Below are positions 1 to 9,412 of a stretch of 64,000 nucleotides of DNA, one piece after another. A program made the position numbers and the translations under genes. The notes below the pieces were generated by a model. That model had not been told where the DNA came from. It saw only the letters and a list, made by a program, of their open reading frames with translations, and ran no database searches. This DNA is from Methylocystaceae bacterium (GTDB lineage: Bacteria > Pseudomonadota > Alphaproteobacteria > Rhodospirillales > Terasakiellaceae). The stretch covers positions 62,001 to 126,000 of the forward strand of contig JABXIG010000015.1 of assembly GCA_013373205.1 (NCBI GenBank), read 5' to 3'. The stretch's first letter is position 1, and each line of letters opens with the position of its first letter.

Positions 1-1
1 T

Positions 2-610
2 GATCAGATCGTCATGCGACTTGATACCAACAAGCTCAGCCCGACATCAGTGTACCCAATGATGTTGAAAGTGTTTGCAACCATTTTTATTTCCCTCTTA
101 ACCGGACTGATCTGCTTGTGGACTATGGGGCGTGGGGTTTGGCGTCCCCTTGAAAAGCTGAATGATTATTTTAAGGATCACAACGCCAAATACGCGACCA
201 CGGCTTTACCACAGGACCTTTTTAAAAAATATCCGGATTACAAACTGCTGGGTGAACAGATTGAAACCTTGCGCACCGAAATTTTGAAAGCAAAGGAAAA
301 GGCTGAATTTCAGGCACGCTTTCTGCAAGAAACACCTTATCCGCTGATCCGTTGTTCTGTTAACCGCAAAGTTATGTATGCCAATGGCCCCGCGCGAAGC
401 TTAAGTCCGCTTTTCGGCGATGACACTCGGGAATTCGTTTCACCTGCTGTATCAGAACTGATCCGTAAATCTTTTCAGGATGCCAAACAGATTTATGGGG
501 ATGTGCGTTGTGGCGACAAGATTATCACCTTCCGCGCCATCCCGATCTTAGAAACCGGCTATGTCAATTTATATGGCGAAGTTAGCCGTGGTCTGGATGA
601 AGAGATTTAA
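2..610 (+). CDS. PAS-containing membrane sensor, C-terminal part (cut by window edge)
   Basis: The reading frame is open to the left edge (codons for D-Q-I-V precede the first ATG at 14), so this is the 3' part of a longer gene. What remains has one hydrophobic membrane segment (about residues 20-42 from position 2), a short HAMP-like linker containing W-R-P-L-E-K-L, a charged helix, then a PAS-like fold with PYPLIRCSVNRKVMYANGPA, typical of a PAS core start. The protein ends after the PAS with no kinase, GGDEF or methyl-accepting domain. The missing N-terminus probably carries a periplasmic sensor region. The output is unknown; it may signal through a partner. The next gene (GAF/HD-GYP) lies 32 bp away and convergent. 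Confidence 0.6.
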   Translation, partial: DQIVMRLDTNKLSPTSVYPMMLKVFATIFISLLTGLICLWTMGRGVWRPLEKLNDYFKDHNAKYATTALPQDLFKKYPDYKLLGEQIETLRTEILKAKEKAEFQARFLQETPYPLIRCSVNRKVMYANGPARSLSPLFGDDTREFVSPAVSELIRKSFQDAKQIYGDVRCGDKIITFRAIPILETGYVNLYGEVSRGLDEEI

Positions 611-642
611 GACCCCGACTTTGCCAGAATGACAGTTAAAGC

Positions 643-2586
643 TTACAGATAAGCCGAAATATCAACCTCATCAATCTGATCGGGGCGAAGGAACATTTCA
701 CCATACCTCTGATGTAAGCCTGCCTTTAAGAACAGCTCAAACAGGTCTTTATCCAAATGCTGATCTTTCACCATAAAGCCCATAATCCTGACTGCCTCGC
801 TTAAAGTCTTGGCTTTTTTGTAGGGTCGATCCGCAGCTGTCAAAGCTTCAAACACATCCGCAACAGCCATAATGCGCGCCGGAATCGACATTTGTTCTTT
901 ACCGATTTTACGCGGATAACCCGTGCCGATCATGGTTTCGTGATGGGCACCTGCATATTCAGGGATACGTTCCATATGTTTGGGGAAGGGAAGACGTTCC
1001 AGCATCAAAATGGTCTGAATAATATGTTCATTAATCTTGAAGCGTTCTTCCTCGCTTAAAGTGCCACGGCTGATCTGTAGATTATAAAGTTCGCCGCGAT
1101 CATAAAGCGCATCAGGGACGGGCATTTTAAAGCCATGATCGCGCAAAAATTCCGCCATACCGGGCTGACGGGCAATCACATGTTCAGGCTTATTGGCTAA
1201 CAGCTTTTCTTCAACTGGCAGCGGCTTTGGATCAATATCAACCAGCGCCAGTTCTTCTTGCTGGGACAAACCCAACCGATCATCGAAATAGCGCATCCAT
1301 TTAATGTCCGCAATCTCAGCCAGACGCGCAATGCGCTCCTCGGACATAAATTCACCGCCCACATTGCTTTCTGCAACAAATGCATAGTCGTCTTCCAGTC
1401 GGGCAACTGCTTTTTGAAACTGTTCTATCGCCCTATTTTCATCTTCGCCATTTAACAAAGATTTTAAATGACTGATTTCTGCGTCCCGGCGCAACACTTC
1501 AAAACGGGTACGGACCTCGTGAATACGGTTATAGATGGTTTCCAGTTTCGTCGCTTTATCGACCACATATTCCGGTGTGGTGACTTTACCGCAATCGTGA
1601 AGCCAAGCTGCGATTTTGAATTCGCGCCATTCATCTTCTGTATCAAAATGGAAATCCGCAAAAATGCCTTCGGTACTGTCACTGGCAGCTTCACACAGCA
1701 TCTGTGATAATTCCGGCACCCGCGCACAGTGACCGCCCGTATATGGGGATTTGGCGTCAATCGCGCTTGCAATCAATTCGATGAAACTATCCATCAAGAT
1801 GCGTTGAGCTTCCATCAAACGTTGGTTATCCAGCGCAACGGCAGCCTGCGACGCCATCGCTTCAACGAAACTGACAATCTCTTCTGAAAAAGGCACGACC
1901 TTGCCCTCTTCATCCTGTGAATTGATCAGTTGAAGCGCGCCAATCACTTCGCCCCCGCGCGGGATCAACGGTACAGTCAAAAAGGAGGTGGAGCGATAAT
2001 GGTTGGCTTCATCAAAAAAGCGTGTGCCCGAAAAATCAAACCCGCAATCGTCCGTCGAACAGGGGTCATATGCATCATCAATGCGTACAGTCTCGCGTGT
2101 CAGCACTGAATGACTGACAACATTGGAATGATTTTCCATCCCATTTTGGGTATTATACATGTAAACGGGTGGAATGGTGACATCGCCGCCTTCTGCCCCA
2201 CCCATATAAAAGCCAAGACTGTCCGTTTTGACAATTTCAAAGGTTAGTTTGTCTTCCCCATCGCGCAGGTACAAAGACCCGCCGTCCGCATTGGCAAGAC
2301 GTTTGGCCCCGTCTAAAATCATTTCCAAAAGACGGGCTTCTTCGCGTTCTGCCGCCATCGCAATGCCAAGGGTGACAAGCCGTTCGAGCTTGGCTTTTTC
2401 GAAATCCAGCTCTTTTGTGCGTTCTTCAATCAGATGCCTAGTGTCACTGCGTTTTTTTTCAAAACAAGACTTAAGCTTATCCAGTTGAGTACATAATTCT
2501 TCTTTGGAAAACTCATCCTGACGCGCCAGCATGTCTTCTGTCTCTTTTAAGAGAAGTTCTTCCTTTTTCAAAAGCCCGTCAGCCAT
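643..2586 (-). CDS. GAF/HD-GYP domain protein, probable cyclic-di-GMP phosphodiesterase
   Basis: This 647-residue soluble protein probably hydrolyses cyclic-di-GMP. Residues 1-75 are a charged coiled coil, about 80-260 a GAF sensor domain, and 265-625 an HD-GYP domain. Visible catalytic features are H330-D331 in LHDCGK, H521 in NEHIIQT, H548-H549-E550, the GTGYP motif at 554-558 and D577 in VADVFEAL. The canonical domain puts only a few tens of residues between HD and the next histidine; here there are about 190, so an insertion of roughly 150 mostly helical, charged residues (about 345-500) splits the domain. No transmembrane segment is present. HD-GYP assignment is sure; activity and substrate are inferred from conserved residues. 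Confidence 0.92.
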   Translation of the reverse strand: MADGLLKKEELLLKETEDMLARQDEFSKEELCTQLDKLKSCFEKKRSDTRHLIEERTKELDFEKAKLERLVTLGIAMAAEREEARLLEMILDGAKRLANADGGSLYLRDGEDKLTFEIVKTDSLGFYMGGAEGGDVTIPPVYMYNTQNGMENHSNVVSHSVLTRETVRIDDAYDPCSTDDCGFDFSGTRFFDEANHYRSTSFLTVPLIPRGGEVIGALQLINSQDEEGKVVPFSEEIVSFVEAMASQAAVALDNQRLMEAQRILMDSFIELIASAIDAKSPYTGGHCARVPELSQMLCEAASDSTEGIFADFHFDTEDEWREFKIAAWLHDCGKVTTPEYVVDKATKLETIYNRIHEVRTRFEVLRRDAEISHLKSLLNGEDENRAIEQFQKAVARLEDDYAFVAESNVGGEFMSEERIARLAEIADIKWMRYFDDRLGLSQQEELALVDIDPKPLPVEEKLLANKPEHVIARQPGMAEFLRDHGFKMPVPDALYDRGELYNLQISRGTLSEEERFKINEHIIQTILMLERLPFPKHMERIPEYAGAHHETMIGTGYPRKIGKEQMSIPARIMAVADVFEALTAADRPYKKAKTLSEAVRIMGFMVKDQHLDKDLFELFLKAGLHQRYGEMFLRPDQIDEVDISAYL

Positions 2587-2662
2587 AGCAAGATATCCAG
2601 ATCGTCGCGTTTGTAGACGCCATTATGGCGTTATTCCCTAAATACACAAACAAAAAGTGCTT

Positions 2663-5653
2663 TTACTTCAATAGCTCCACCAACACTTCAACCGGATGAC
2701 GGGGTTTGAAGTTGCCATAGCGTTTGGTCTGACAGCGACACGAAAAGCCAGTTGCCAACATTTGTTCTGGCCCAGCTTGTTCCACCTTGTCTTTCCAGCT
2801 CATGTCATAAAGCTGTTTTGAAGTCGCTTCATTTTCAACCTCATGACCATACATCCCGGCCATACCACAACACCCTGTGTCTTCGATGCGCAGGTTCTGA
2901 GAAAAGGCTTTAAAGATCGCCGTCCATTGCTTTGGCGTTGTAGGTAAAGAGGTTTTTTCCGTACAGTGCGCAAACAAAGCATAATCTTGGGTAGATCTTT
3001 TTACCGAGATTTCCAATCCTTCCAGTTTGTCAAAAAGCCATTCATTGAACTGATGGATCACATAAACCGGGCGATTATCCAATCGTTGATCGTATTCCTG
3101 ACGTAACATCAAGGTCACGGCAGCTTCAATGCCGACCATATCCACACCGTAGGTCGCAATTTCCTGATAATAGGCATCATTGCTGCGAGCCAGCTCATCA
3201 AATTCTTTAAGGAAGCCTTTAACATGCAACGGTTTGCCATTGGGACGATAAGGTGCGACATAGACATCGTACCCAAGGGCGACCAGCAGATCATAATGAG
3301 CAAGCACAACCCCACTGTCATAATGGGTGGTGAACGTATCTTGAATCAAAATGACCGATTTTTCTTTTTGTTTGTCGCGCAGGCTTTTGATGTAAGCCAG
3401 ATCAAAAGCTGGGGCAGCACGTTCTTTCAACCCCTTGGCAACCGTCTTTGAACTAACCTTGGGCAGGTCAATCAGACCAAAACCGTGACGCATAAAAGAT
3501 TTCACAGGCGGCAGCGACTGCACCACATTCGTCAAGGCAGGCCAGATCACGGTCCAAGGGGCAATGGCTTCCAACTTTGCCACCAAATGGTCGCGTTTCG
3601 GGCGATCATAACGTTCATGATAAGCTTCCAGAAACTGGGCTTTCATTTCAGGGATATCAACCTTGACCGGACATTGGGTTGCACATGTCTTACATGACAG
3701 GCATGTTTTCATCGCCTCATAAACATCAATGTTAAAATCTTTGCCTTCCGTCAGGGCTTTTGGTGCATCCGCTTTTTCAGCAATGGTGCGCAGACGCAGC
3801 CATTCGCGCAACATACCTGCCCGACCTTTCGGGGACTGGATACGATCACGGCTGGCTTTATAGCTCGGACACATAGGATCAAAGACATCCCAGGAAAAAC
3901 ACGCCCCGTTCCCATTACACAATGTTGCTTTAGGGAAAGCGTCTTTCAAAACTTGATCCAGTGTGCGATCCAATTGGCCACGCATCTGGACTTTATCAAT
4001 CGCGGTCAGTTCGACTTCTGGCATGGTATAAGGTGTTGCGATCTTACCTGGGTTAAATAGATTGTACGGATCAAAGGCCGATTTAATTTTGCGCAGCTCG
4101 TCATAAAGTTCGGGACCGAAGAATTTTGGTGAATATTCCCCCCTAAATCCCTTGCCATGTTCGCCCCACAACAACCCGCCATATTTTAGCGTTAGGTCCG
4201 CAACCCCGTCCGAAATTTCGCGTAGTTTTGGTTCGTCCATCACATCTGTGAGATCAAGGGTCGGGCGCACATGAAGACAGCCCACATCCGCATGACCAAA
4301 CATGCCGTAATCCACCCCATGTCCATCTAAAAGGGAGCGAAACTCGCGGATGTAAGGTGCAAGGTTTTCCGGTGGCACGGCGGTATCTTCTACAAACGGA
4401 ATAGCACGACGTTTGCCTTGTAAAGCTCCTAATAAGCCAACAGATTTTTTGCGCATTTCCCACAGGGCTGAAATTTGCGCCGGATCCGATGTCGAACGCC
4501 AGCCCGTAGCTTGACCATCTAGATTGCGGACCTCATTTAACACGGTTTCAAGTTTAGCGATCTGAGCATCGACTTCTTCGCGCGTATTGCCAACAAATTC
4601 TACGAAGTTCATGCCGAGGATTTCCGGTTCACCTTCTTCACCGCCGAGCATGTCCCCGACTTGATCCCAGATAATATCATTCTGCGCGAGCGTCATGATC
4701 TTATCATCTACGACCTCAACCGCAGCCGGGTCCGCTTTCAGGATCAGCTGCACCCCTTCCAATGCCTGATTAAAGGTCGCATAACGCACCGTGACCAACC
4801 CCTTGCATTTGGGCAGATCAATAACGCGGAAGGTCAATTTTTGGGTAAAACAGAGCGAGCCTTCCGACCCGGCAAGCAGATAAGACAGATTAAAGGTACC
4901 GTTATTATCCAGCGCATGTTGGAGGTTGTAGCCGGTCAGCCCCCGGTTCATCTTGGGGAAGGTCTTTTCGATCAGTTCTTCATTTTCTATGATGGAATTA
5001 TAGGCCTGACGGTGAATATCGCCGACAATATCCTCTCGTCCCATCACCTCTTTCATTTCATTGGCTGACAAAGGCTTGGAGGTCCAGCTTTGACCGCCGG
5101 ACAGGACCACATCCATCTCTTCAATATAATCGGATGTCTTGCCGTAAATGCGCGATCCTTTCCCCGAGGCATCCGTCCCCGTCATGCCGCCCAATGTGGC
5201 GCGTGACGACGTTGAAACCGCAGGCGGAAAGAAGAAGCCCTTTTCTTTCAAAAAGGCATTCAGTTGATCCAGAACCACACCGGGCTGGATCGTGACCAGT
5301 TTTTTCTCTGCATCGAAATCCAGAATTTTATTCATATGTTTGGAGGTATCAACCACCACGCCAGAATTCAATGATTGCCCATTGGTTCCGGTCCCACCGC
5401 CACGTGGCGCAAATGAAATGCCGCGATGCTCCTCTTGGACACCCAGTTCGGCAATAATGTTTAAATCTTCTTCACAGACCGGATAAACAACGGCTTGAGG
5501 CATCACCTGATACACCGAATTATCAGTCGCACTCAACAAACGCGTGGGATAATCAGCGTATATCTCCCCCTTAAAAGAACTATCTTCCAGTGCTTTTAAA
5601 AAACGAACGCTAACATCATCGAGTGAGCGATCCGGCGTCAAAATCGGGAGCAT
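2663..5653 (-). CDS. ydiJ: FAD/Fe-S D-2-hydroxyglutarate dehydrogenase-like protein, YdiJ family
   Basis: A 996-residue flavin and iron-sulfur oxidoreductase of the YdiJ family (E. coli YdiJ about 1018 residues), whose members oxidise D-2-hydroxyglutarate. The N-terminal half is an FAD-binding type 4 domain with APRGGGTGTNGQ and the C-terminal FAD-oxidase lobe. Near residues 580-600 lies a cysteine set (CNGNGACFSWDVFDPMC), near 650 a ferredoxin-like CLSCKTCATQCPVKVDIP, and near 925 the Cys-rich DTGCCGMAGMYG motif. The start is placed at M-L-P-I-L-T-P (position 5653) because it lines up with the start of E. coli YdiJ as I recall it (M-I-P-Q-I). The frame runs on upstream to 5716, but those 21 codons translate a palindromic repeat. 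Apparently a single-gene unit. Confidence 0.93.
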   Translation of the reverse strand: MLPILTPDRSLDDVSVRFLKALEDSSFKGEIYADYPTRLLSATDNSVYQVMPQAVVYPVCEEDLNIIAELGVQEEHRGISFAPRGGGTGTNGQSLNSGVVVDTSKHMNKILDFDAEKKLVTIQPGVVLDQLNAFLKEKGFFFPPAVSTSSRATLGGMTGTDASGKGSRIYGKTSDYIEEMDVVLSGGQSWTSKPLSANEMKEVMGREDIVGDIHRQAYNSIIENEELIEKTFPKMNRGLTGYNLQHALDNNGTFNLSYLLAGSEGSLCFTQKLTFRVIDLPKCKGLVTVRYATFNQALEGVQLILKADPAAVEVVDDKIMTLAQNDIIWDQVGDMLGGEEGEPEILGMNFVEFVGNTREEVDAQIAKLETVLNEVRNLDGQATGWRSTSDPAQISALWEMRKKSVGLLGALQGKRRAIPFVEDTAVPPENLAPYIREFRSLLDGHGVDYGMFGHADVGCLHVRPTLDLTDVMDEPKLREISDGVADLTLKYGGLLWGEHGKGFRGEYSPKFFGPELYDELRKIKSAFDPYNLFNPGKIATPYTMPEVELTAIDKVQMRGQLDRTLDQVLKDAFPKATLCNGNGACFSWDVFDPMCPSYKASRDRIQSPKGRAGMLREWLRLRTIAEKADAPKALTEGKDFNIDVYEAMKTCLSCKTCATQCPVKVDIPEMKAQFLEAYHERYDRPKRDHLVAKLEAIAPWTVIWPALTNVVQSLPPVKSFMRHGFGLIDLPKVSSKTVAKGLKERAAPAFDLAYIKSLRDKQKEKSVILIQDTFTTHYDSGVVLAHYDLLVALGYDVYVAPYRPNGKPLHVKGFLKEFDELARSNDAYYQEIATYGVDMVGIEAAVTLMLRQEYDQRLDNRPVYVIHQFNEWLFDKLEGLEISVKRSTQDYALFAHCTEKTSLPTTPKQWTAIFKAFSQNLRIEDTGCCGMAGMYGHEVENEATSKQLYDMSWKDKVEQAGPEQMLATGFSCRCQTKRYGNFKPRHPVEVLVELLK

Positions 5654-5654
5654 A

Positions 5655-5806
5655 TTTTCACTTTCGTCATTCCTGCCAAGGCAGATATCATTTAAATCAC
5701 GCATAAAAGAGCCCAAGAGACCCCTGCCTTCGCAGGGGAACGCAAGCCCTACTGTATCCCTGCAAAGGCAAGGACCTTTGATCTCGTATCAAGTACGGGA
5801 TGACGA
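5655..5806. repeat. Composite palindromic repeat cluster at the 5' end of ydiJ
   Basis: Three short palindromes follow one another: CCTGCCaaGGCAG-type at about 5671-5684, CCCCTGCcttcGCAGGGG at 5721-5738, and a unit at 5757-5806 that on the minus strand reads TCATCCCGTACTTGATACGA followed by a TGCCTTTGCAGGG half. They belong to the same family as the repeats at 14.2, 32.9, 55.2, 58.2 and 59.5 kb. The first copy falls inside the upstream open part of the ydiJ frame. Confidence 0.75.
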
Positions 5807-5963
5807 TAGTGATATAGCCTTCTTCGCAGTTTTTTTAAACAAGAAAAAGGCACCAACACTCCCCAAGATAGATTAATAAAGGGAACAAGGGTGGACTTAG
5901 ACAACATCGATGAGCAGATGCTCTGTTCTTTCCTCCCATTTCGTTCTGCCGTATAAGGAAAAG

Positions 5964-7406
5964 ATGAAACGTGTATTCCAACCTGACGAATCGAATCCTG
6001 GTTTATGGATGACAAAGCGCTATAGCTTTGCCCTTGTCGCCATTGCCCTGATCGCGGTTTGTGCCTTTGGGACCGTTGGTCTTTTAATCGCTGAACATAA
6101 AAGCACACTGTCCGTCGTCAATATCTCCGGGCGCCAACGTATGTTATCGCAACGCACCGCCCTATATGTTTCACAACTGATCCATACCAAAGATAGAGCG
6201 GCACAAAAGATTTATCGTGAAGAATTACAAAAAGCCACCCAACTGCTGGAACAGGCCCATCTTGCGCTGACGGGGCAGAACAATACAATCAATGTGTCGA
6301 TTAAAATGTCACCCCAAGCCCAAAAACGTTATTTTCAAGGGGCCAATCCATTAAACGAACAGATGCAAGATTATCTCAGAACACTGCATCAAATCCTTAA
6401 TCTAACCGATGGCGAACTCACGCCGGATCATCCACTGGTACACTCTGTTTTAACGACAGCGCCTGGTGAATTACTGGACGCATTGGATGCCATGGTCGAA
6501 TTTTACCAGCACGACGGTGAAAGCGCCTTTGCTTTTTTACAAAAACTCGAAGCCATCTTCTTAAGCCTGACAATTTTCATTCTGGCAATGGAGGTGATCT
6601 TTATCTTCCGCCCCATGGTCTATCATGTCTCGACCCAGATGCAGCGGATCAAAGATTTTTCCAAGGAACTGGAAGCACGTGTCATTAGACGTACCGCACA
6701 GCTCGACGAAGCACGTAAAATTGCAGAAGACGCCAACAAGGCCAAGTCCACCTTTCTTGCTTCTGCCGGACATGATCTGAAACAGCCACTAGAAGCCATC
6801 GGCATGTTTTCAGGAATGCTAGAAAAACGCATGCCTGATGATTTAAGCCGCGCCATTATGAAAGACATGCATAATGCGCAACGGTCCATGCGATCCTTGC
6901 TAGATTCCATCCTCTCCCTGTCTAAACTGGAAGCCGGCGTCATTGAACCCATCCCAACGACATTTGCGTTGCAACCCCTGTTTGACCAACTCACACAAGA
7001 ATATCGCGCCATCGCCCAGCAAAAAGGGCTGGCCTTTATCATGGTGCCGACCCGCCTGAACGTCACAACCGACCCCTTACTGCTGGAACGCATTTTACGC
7101 AACATTCTATCCAATGCGGTCCGCTATACCAAAGAAGGGCGCATTCTTATGGGATGTCGTCGCAAAGGCGGTCATATTGCTATTGACATATTAGACACGG
7201 GTTTAGGCATCCCCCAAGACAGTATGGAAAATATCTTCACCGAATTTTCTCAACTAGATGACCCCGAACGTGACCGCAGTGAAGGCATCGGACTGGGACT
7301 AGCGATCGTAAAACGCTTGTGCAAACTCTTAAACCTGGACGTGCATTGCCAATCAAACGTTGATAAAGGGTCTCGCTTTACAATTTTACTACAAATAGAT
7401 ACGTAG
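5964..7406 (+). CDS. Membrane histidine kinase with PilJ-type N-terminal sensor domain
   Basis: A 480-residue sensor kinase. It has a membrane helix at about 20-43, a PilJ-N/NarX-like periplasmic region starting with VVNISGRQRMLSQRTALYVS, a second membrane helix near 195-215, a coiled coil, a HisKA domain with the H-box ASAGHDLKQPLEA, and an HATPase domain with NILSNAVRYT (N box), ILDTGLGIP (G1) and EGIGLGLAIVKRL (G2). It has no receiver domain. The ATG at 5964 is preferred because it has an AAGGAA Shine-Dalgarno sequence and leads straight into the membrane segment; the frame also opens at 5910. The PilJ-N motif is shared with nitrate sensors and pilus chemoreceptors, but the ligand is not known. 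The NarL-type regulator at 7784-8443 is a plausible partner. Confidence 0.88.
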   Translation: MKRVFQPDESNPGLWMTKRYSFALVAIALIAVCAFGTVGLLIAEHKSTLSVVNISGRQRMLSQRTALYVSQLIHTKDRAAQKIYREELQKATQLLEQAHLALTGQNNTINVSIKMSPQAQKRYFQGANPLNEQMQDYLRTLHQILNLTDGELTPDHPLVHSVLTTAPGELLDALDAMVEFYQHDGESAFAFLQKLEAIFLSLTIFILAMEVIFIFRPMVYHVSTQMQRIKDFSKELEARVIRRTAQLDEARKIAEDANKAKSTFLASAGHDLKQPLEAIGMFSGMLEKRMPDDLSRAIMKDMHNAQRSMRSLLDSILSLSKLEAGVIEPIPTTFALQPLFDQLTQEYRAIAQQKGLAFIMVPTRLNVTTDPLLLERILRNILSNAVRYTKEGRILMGCRRKGGHIAIDILDTGLGIPQDSMENIFTEFSQLDDPERDRSEGIGLGLAIVKRLCKLLNLDVHCQSNVDKGSRFTILLQIDT

Positions 7407-7475
7407 ATTACCGAATTGTATTATTATTAGAAGCGGTGTAGGTTCAACTTCAGATAGGAACAAGGGGTCATTAAA

Positions 7476-7787
7476 ATGTATTTCAAACATTCCTGGACGG
7501 ACAACGCCGAAAAAAATTTACTGATTGAAATGGATGGCAAACTTCTCTTTGGTAATTTTCAAGAATTACAAAGTTTTATATTCGATTTAAAAAAACAGCC
7601 ACCACAAACCATCACGTTTGACCTGTCGAATGTTTCCTTGATAGACAGTTCAGGTCTGGGGCTTTTGATCGTTGCGAATGAAATCACCGGGGAAAATAGA
7701 AACGTCACTCTGAAAAACCCGAATGAACAAATCAGTCAATTATTTGACGTTTGTAAATTATCAGAACTGATGGAAATTTGCGCTTAA
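7476..7787 (+). CDS. STAS-domain protein, anti-sigma factor antagonist-like
   Basis: A 103-residue single STAS domain. The core DLSNVSLIDSSGLGLLIVAN matches the SpoIIAA/RsbV phosphorylation loop, with S58 or S59 as the candidate phosphoserine. Such proteins bind or release switch kinases and anti-sigma factors, or take part in STAS/HPT-type signalling. The gene begins 69 bp after the PilJ-N kinase and is probably cotranscribed with it. No RsbW-like kinase or PP2C phosphatase is in view, so the partner lies elsewhere. Its stop codon shares the TTAA tetranucleotide with the stop of the convergent regulator. Confidence 0.85.
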   Translation: MYFKHSWTDNAEKNLLIEMDGKLLFGNFQELQSFIFDLKKQPPQTITFDLSNVSLIDSSGLGLLIVANEITGENRNVTLKNPNEQISQLFDVCKLSELMEICA

Positions 7788-8443
7788 ACCAATGCGCGTT
7801 GAAATTTCAACACGGCTTGCGTACGGTTTTCAACATTCAAGGAACGTAAAATCGCCGTAACGTGACTTTTGACGGTGCTCAAGTTCAAGTCCAGCCTTTG
7901 CCCAATTTCCTGGTTGGACAAACCTTCTGCCAACAGGGCCAGGACCTCACGTTGACGACGGGTTAATTGCGGGAACATTTCTTTTGTCGCAACAGATGTA
8001 CTGGCTTGAGTAACAGCAGATGAAAAGTTATGTTCTGTCTCCATCCCTCCCAGTACAGGCGGAACATAGGACCCCCCGGATAAAACCAATTTCAAGATAG
8101 TTGCGATCAACGCATCATCGGTTGTTTTGGGGATATAGGCACGCACCCCAACAGCCAGCACGGCGCGCATTTCGTTGGGGTCTTCAGATACACTAAACAC
8201 GCAAACGGGTGTGGCATTAACCTGTTCGACGATATGCGCAATGCCTTCAACAGGGTTCACCATGCCGGGCATACGTAAATCAAGAATGATAAGATCAAAC
8301 CCCGATGCATCTGCATTGATAGCGGTCTGAATTTCGACACTGTTACGCGCTTCCACCACATTTAGTTCGGGAGAAAGTTCACGAAGTATATATTTCAAGG
8401 CTGTGCGTACAATCGAATGATCGTCAGCCAGTAATACTTTCAC
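7784..8443 (-). CDS. NarL/LuxR-family response regulator
   Basis: A 219-residue two-domain regulator. The receiver has D7-D8, phospho-acceptor D55 in ILDLRMPG, and K106. The C-terminal GerE/LuxR helix-turn-helix spans about 155-215, with LTRRQREVLALLAEGLSNQE and STVKSHVTAIL. Phosphorylation is expected to drive dimerisation and DNA binding. It is convergent with the STAS gene (4 bp overlap) and divergent from the solute-binding protein at 8672, which may be a target. The cognate kinase is probably the PilJ-N kinase two genes away, by proximity and by the NarX/NarL-type match; that pairing is inference. Confidence 0.9.
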   Translation of the reverse strand: MKVLLADDHSIVRTALKYILRELSPELNVVEARNSVEIQTAINADASGFDLIILDLRMPGMVNPVEGIAHIVEQVNATPVCVFSVSEDPNEMRAVLAVGVRAYIPKTTDDALIATILKLVLSGGSYVPPVLGGMETEHNFSSAVTQASTSVATKEMFPQLTRRQREVLALLAEGLSNQEIGQRLDLNLSTVKSHVTAILRSLNVENRTQAVLKFQRALV

Positions 8444-8671
8444 GGATCAAACCTTTATCATCAAAAAGAATCGCCACTTTTTTACCATCCCTGCTTGGAG
8501 GCAGAAAAGTCTTTATAAGTGGCAACTCATACGTTCTTTTGCATTAGGTACATTACCTTAAACTTAAAGATTTAAAAACAATACTTTTTATTGATTTACA
8601 GGGCCTACGACTTAACTACAAGCTATTTCTATGAAATAGTTTACCTTCTATGAAACTTATTGGATAATTTT

Positions 8672-9412
8672 ATGCGCCTTCGCACCATCATCATTTGCTT
8701 TGCATCTTATCTTTCCTGCCTGTTGCCACAAGCATCTGCTGATGGATCTGTAATTTTATTGGGCTATGGCCCACATTTCGGTGTGCCTTACACCATTATG
8801 GTAGACGGAAAACTGTCTGGTGGGTGGGTCGTTGATACGGCTAAAGCGCTTGAACAAAAAATAAATAAAACTGTCATCACCATTCCAGTCGCACGCAAGC
8901 GTCAAACATCTTATCTCAATAACGCCAAGATAGACGTATATTGTTTTTCCAATCCGGCCTGGAGCGAGAAAAGCGAGGTTATCAAATGGACCCAAAAACT
9001 TTTCAGCGTTCAAAACGTCATTATTTCAAAAAAAGAAATCAGCCCAACTCTAAAAAATGCTGAAGACCTGAAAGGCTTTCGTATCGGCACGATTTTAGGA
9101 TATTCATATCAAACAATAGACTATTTGTTCGAACAGAACCTTGCAATCCGCCACGACATTACGTCAGCCAAACAAAATTTTAGAATGCTAAAAGCTGGTC
9201 GCGTGGATGCTATTATTGCATCCAGATCAACGGCTCTGGACATTATGGCCTCTTTAGACATGTCAGAGGAATTCAGCATTGCCCCATTCATTGTGGAAGA
9301 ACGCGACCTGCACTGCGCACTAAGCACAAGATCGCAAACCTCGGTGGATATTCTTTCCAAAGCGTTTGCACAAATGATCCAGGAAGGCTTTTTTAAACGC
9401 CCTAAGATGTAA
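8672..9412 (+). CDS. Periplasmic amino-acid-type solute-binding protein (SBP family 3)
   Basis: A 246-residue exported protein with a signal peptide of about 23 residues (hydrophobic core IIICFASYLSCLLPQ, cut after A-S-A). The mature part fits the bacterial extracellular solute-binding family 3: GWVVDTAKALEQKI, AEDLKGFRIGTILGYS, and the late MLKAGRVDAIIASRST. It lacks permease and ATPase neighbours, as is common for orphan binding proteins that feed sensors or unlinked transporters. The ATG at 8672 is preferred over the in-frame TTG at 8660 because the signal peptide starts cleanly there; neither has a strong ribosome-binding site. The last 11 bp overlap the convergent glycosyltransferase gene. 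The ligand is unknown. Confidence 0.85.
   Translation: MRLRTIIICFASYLSCLLPQASADGSVILLGYGPHFGVPYTIMVDGKLSGGWVVDTAKALEQKINKTVITIPVARKRQTSYLNNAKIDVYCFSNPAWSEKSEVIKWTQKLFSVQNVIISKKEISPTLKNAEDLKGFRIGTILGYSYQTIDYLFEQNLAIRHDITSAKQNFRMLKAGRVDAIIASRSTALDIMASLDMSEEFSIAPFIVEERDLHCALSTRSQTSVDILSKAFAQMIQEGFFKRPKM

Noticed and set aside
5749-6108. 119-codon frame on the minus strand before ydiJ
   Set aside because: It reads through the repeat and over the start of the histidine kinase; no recognisable product.
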